Assembly: GCA_043758775.1 (NCBI GenBank)
Contig: JAYVMU010000015.1
Location: forward strand, 1-64,000
Length of the DNA stretch: 64,000 nucleotides
Direction of reading: 5' to 3'
Source: JACMMS01 sp043758775
GTDB taxonomy: Bacteria; Pseudomonadota; Gammaproteobacteria; Burkholderiales; Methylophilaceae
Of the stretch, positions 63,151 to 64,000 are shown piece after piece (positions within the stretch are counted from its first letter, which is position 1; each line of letters starts with the position of its first letter). The position numbers were made by a program, and so were the translations under genes. A model generated the notes under the pieces. That model worked only from the letters and a program-made list of their open reading frames with translations. It ran no database searches and was not told the origin of the DNA.

Positions 63151-63348
63151 ATGTCAAACATAGTTACAACTTTTGAAGCCGAATCCACATACACCACCGC
63201 ATTGCGCATCAATACCTATGAAGGTACTCGCCTAGTGCGTCTTGAAAATGGTTTATCTCATGCTGAAGCACTAGCGAGAGCTCAAGAGGAGGCTGATTCA
63301 AGCACCCTTGACGTCATTGAGTTGGTAATTCTTCGGGATAGGATTTAA
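63151..63348 (+). CDS. Small protein of unknown function
   Basis: This encodes 65 residues from the ATG at 63151, with AAGGA ahead at a good distance. The reading from 63127 begins with TTG and adds eight residues. It is soluble, acidic and helical (GLSHAEALARAQEEADSS), with beta strands at each side. It has no cysteine or membrane span. It belongs by position to the mobile-element cargo. Confidence 0.6.
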   Translation: MSNIVTTFEAESTYTTALRINTYEGTRLVRLENGLSHAEALARAQEEADSSTLDVIELVILRDRI

Positions 63349-63395
63349 ATTTATTGTATATTTAAATCCGTTATGATTTAATTGTATTTAAAAGG

Positions 63396-63595
63396 TACGG
63401 GACTTTTCAAACCCGTAGGCGTCGGTAGCGTCCTCAAACTGCCGCGTGCGATTGTACACCATCAAAAAGACCAGTTGGAGCGATCGAACCTCCCACGTAG
63501 TCACACCCTAATAGCAGGGTAGGTCCAACATTTGTATGTTGCCATGACCTGCCTACTATTTATCAGGCTTGGCAACTTCCGAAAGGAGTTGTGCC
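63396..63595 (+). promoter_or_regulatory. Structured leader upstream of the AlpA gene
   Basis: A 220-base non-coding stretch carries several hairpins: TACGGG / CCCGTA (63396-63417), CGGTAG / CTGCCG (just after, with a G-U pair), ACCCT / AGGGT (63505-63520), and a larger one GTTGCCA...GCCT...AGGC...TGGCAAC (63538-63576). The last ends six bases before AAAGGAG of the AlpA gene. In satellite phage P4 the leader ahead of the early operon yields a small regulatory RNA (CI RNA). This could be a similar leader, but the likeness is one of position and structure only. Confidence 0.5.
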
Positions 63596-63820
63596 TTGCA
63601 AACCAATAGACTTCCAGAAACTGGCTTTCTGAGGTTACGCCAAATCATTGGCGACCCTAAAGCAATACCTCCTCTTCCTGCTATATTTCCGGTCTGCGCT
63701 GCCACTTGGTGGAATGGTGTCAAAGCCGGCCGCTATCCTAAGGCTGTAAAACTTGGCCCGAAGGCCACTGGCTGGCGCGTAGAAGATATTAAACATCTTA
63801 TAGCGGAGGGCGTATCGTGA
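63596..63820 (+). CDS. AlpA family DNA-binding regulator
   Basis: This encodes 74 residues from the TTG at 63596, which has AAAGGAG seven bases ahead. The reading from 63569 starts inside the leader hairpin. It has the AlpA/MerR-like winged-helix pattern: TGFLRLRQIIGD, an insertion, CAATWWNGVKAGRYPKAVKL and ATGWRVEDIKHLIAEG. Such proteins control excision genes or replication genes of P4-type elements. The stop overlaps the next start (GTGA). Confidence 0.82.
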   Translation: MQTNRLPETGFLRLRQIIGDPKAIPPLPAIFPVCAATWWNGVKAGRYPKAVKLGPKATGWRVEDIKHLIAEGVS

Positions 63821-64000
63821 ATCCCTTCGTACGTAAAAGATATTTACATATTCTCCAAAACTGTACCTATATTTACAGCAGAGACTTGGCTTTTTTGATA
63901 GATGTACCCGAAGCTGATATTCCCTGTTTCGAAGCTTTCGATATTATTCCGCCTTCTGAATCTGACATGAGCGATGATCGCCGATGGCTTTTATCTGAGG
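63817..64000 (+). CDS. Unidentified gene of the mobile element, cut by the window edge
   Basis: An open frame starts with GTG at 63817, overlapping the AlpA stop by four bases, and remains open for 61 codons to the edge (start MNPFVRKRYLHILQN, then SRDLAFLIDVPEADIPCFEA). Genes coupled to alpA in such elements often code for replication or unknown small proteins. No family is recognised from this part. Confidence 0.55.
   Translation, partial: MNPFVRKRYLHILQNCTYIYSRDLAFLIDVPEADIPCFEAFDIIPPSESDMSDDRRWLLSE

Noticed and set aside
63481..63500. GATCGAACCTCCCACG in the AlpA leader, recalling a reverse-strand tRNA T-arm
   Set aside because: No acceptor stem, anticodon arm or CCA end could be built around it.

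Overview
The window reads as a chromosomal segment of a betaproteobacterium, most likely a methylotroph of the Methylophilaceae (Methylotenera-like). That assignment is inference: it rests on moderately AT-rich DNA, the betaproteobacterial order of the lipid-synthesis and cell-envelope clusters, a two-subunit pyruvate carboxylase, and protein sequences that look like that family. No rRNA, tRNA or CRISPR array was seen.

Layout. (1) 0.3-16.1 kb, mostly minus strand: the housekeeping run yceD-rpmF-plsX-fabH-fabD-fabG, then acpP-fabF-pabC-mltG-tmk-holB-pilZ-tatD-MBL hydrolase. This run makes acyl chains and phospholipid precursors, processes peptidoglycan, supplies dTTP and loads the replication clamp. 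It is split between fabG and acpP by three plus-strand genes (GtrA, a polyprenyl-phosphate glycosyltransferase and an ArnT/PMT-like transferase) that probably decorate an envelope glycan or lipid A. (2) 16.2-22.5 kb, plus strand: pycA-pycB, a yceF/Maf nucleotide pyrophosphatase, a DUF4139 gene broken by an in-frame stop, and an RsmI-like methylase. (3) 22.5-37.5 kb, minus strand: rpsB-tsf-pyrH-frr-uppS-cdsA-dxr-rseP-bamA-skp-lpxD-fabZ-lpxA-lpxB-rnhB, the translation, isoprenoid, outer-membrane and lipid A cluster. (4) 37.7-41.1 kb, plus strand: map-glnD. (5) 41.2-52.1 kb, accessory and nitrogen genes: cupin, agmatinase, a decayed MocR regulator, alanine dehydrogenase, a PuuD-like hydrolase, a TorF/TIGR02001 porin with a frameshifted signal peptide, and an RND efflux pump divergent from its MarR regulator. 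(6) 52.2-59.9 kb, cyanophycin locus: two divergent-in-function cphA paralogues on the minus strand facing an ABC exporter-like protein and a DUF1854 protein on the plus strand. The ABC gene carries a run of 12 C near its start codon. (7) 59.9-64.0 kb, mobile-element border: GNAT remnant, ABM-domain protein, truncated integrase, intact P4-type integrase, small cargo genes (membrane protein, secreted HNH-like protein), a structured leader and an AlpA-type regulator. The element runs off the right edge.

The points most worth a second look are the poly-C tract in the cyanophycin-associated transporter, the complementary domain losses of the two cyanophycin synthetases, the 16-bp palindrome lying exactly between the -35 and -10 of the MarR gene, the cluster of recent gene inactivations (DUF4139, porin, MocR), and the structured leader ahead of the AlpA gene.
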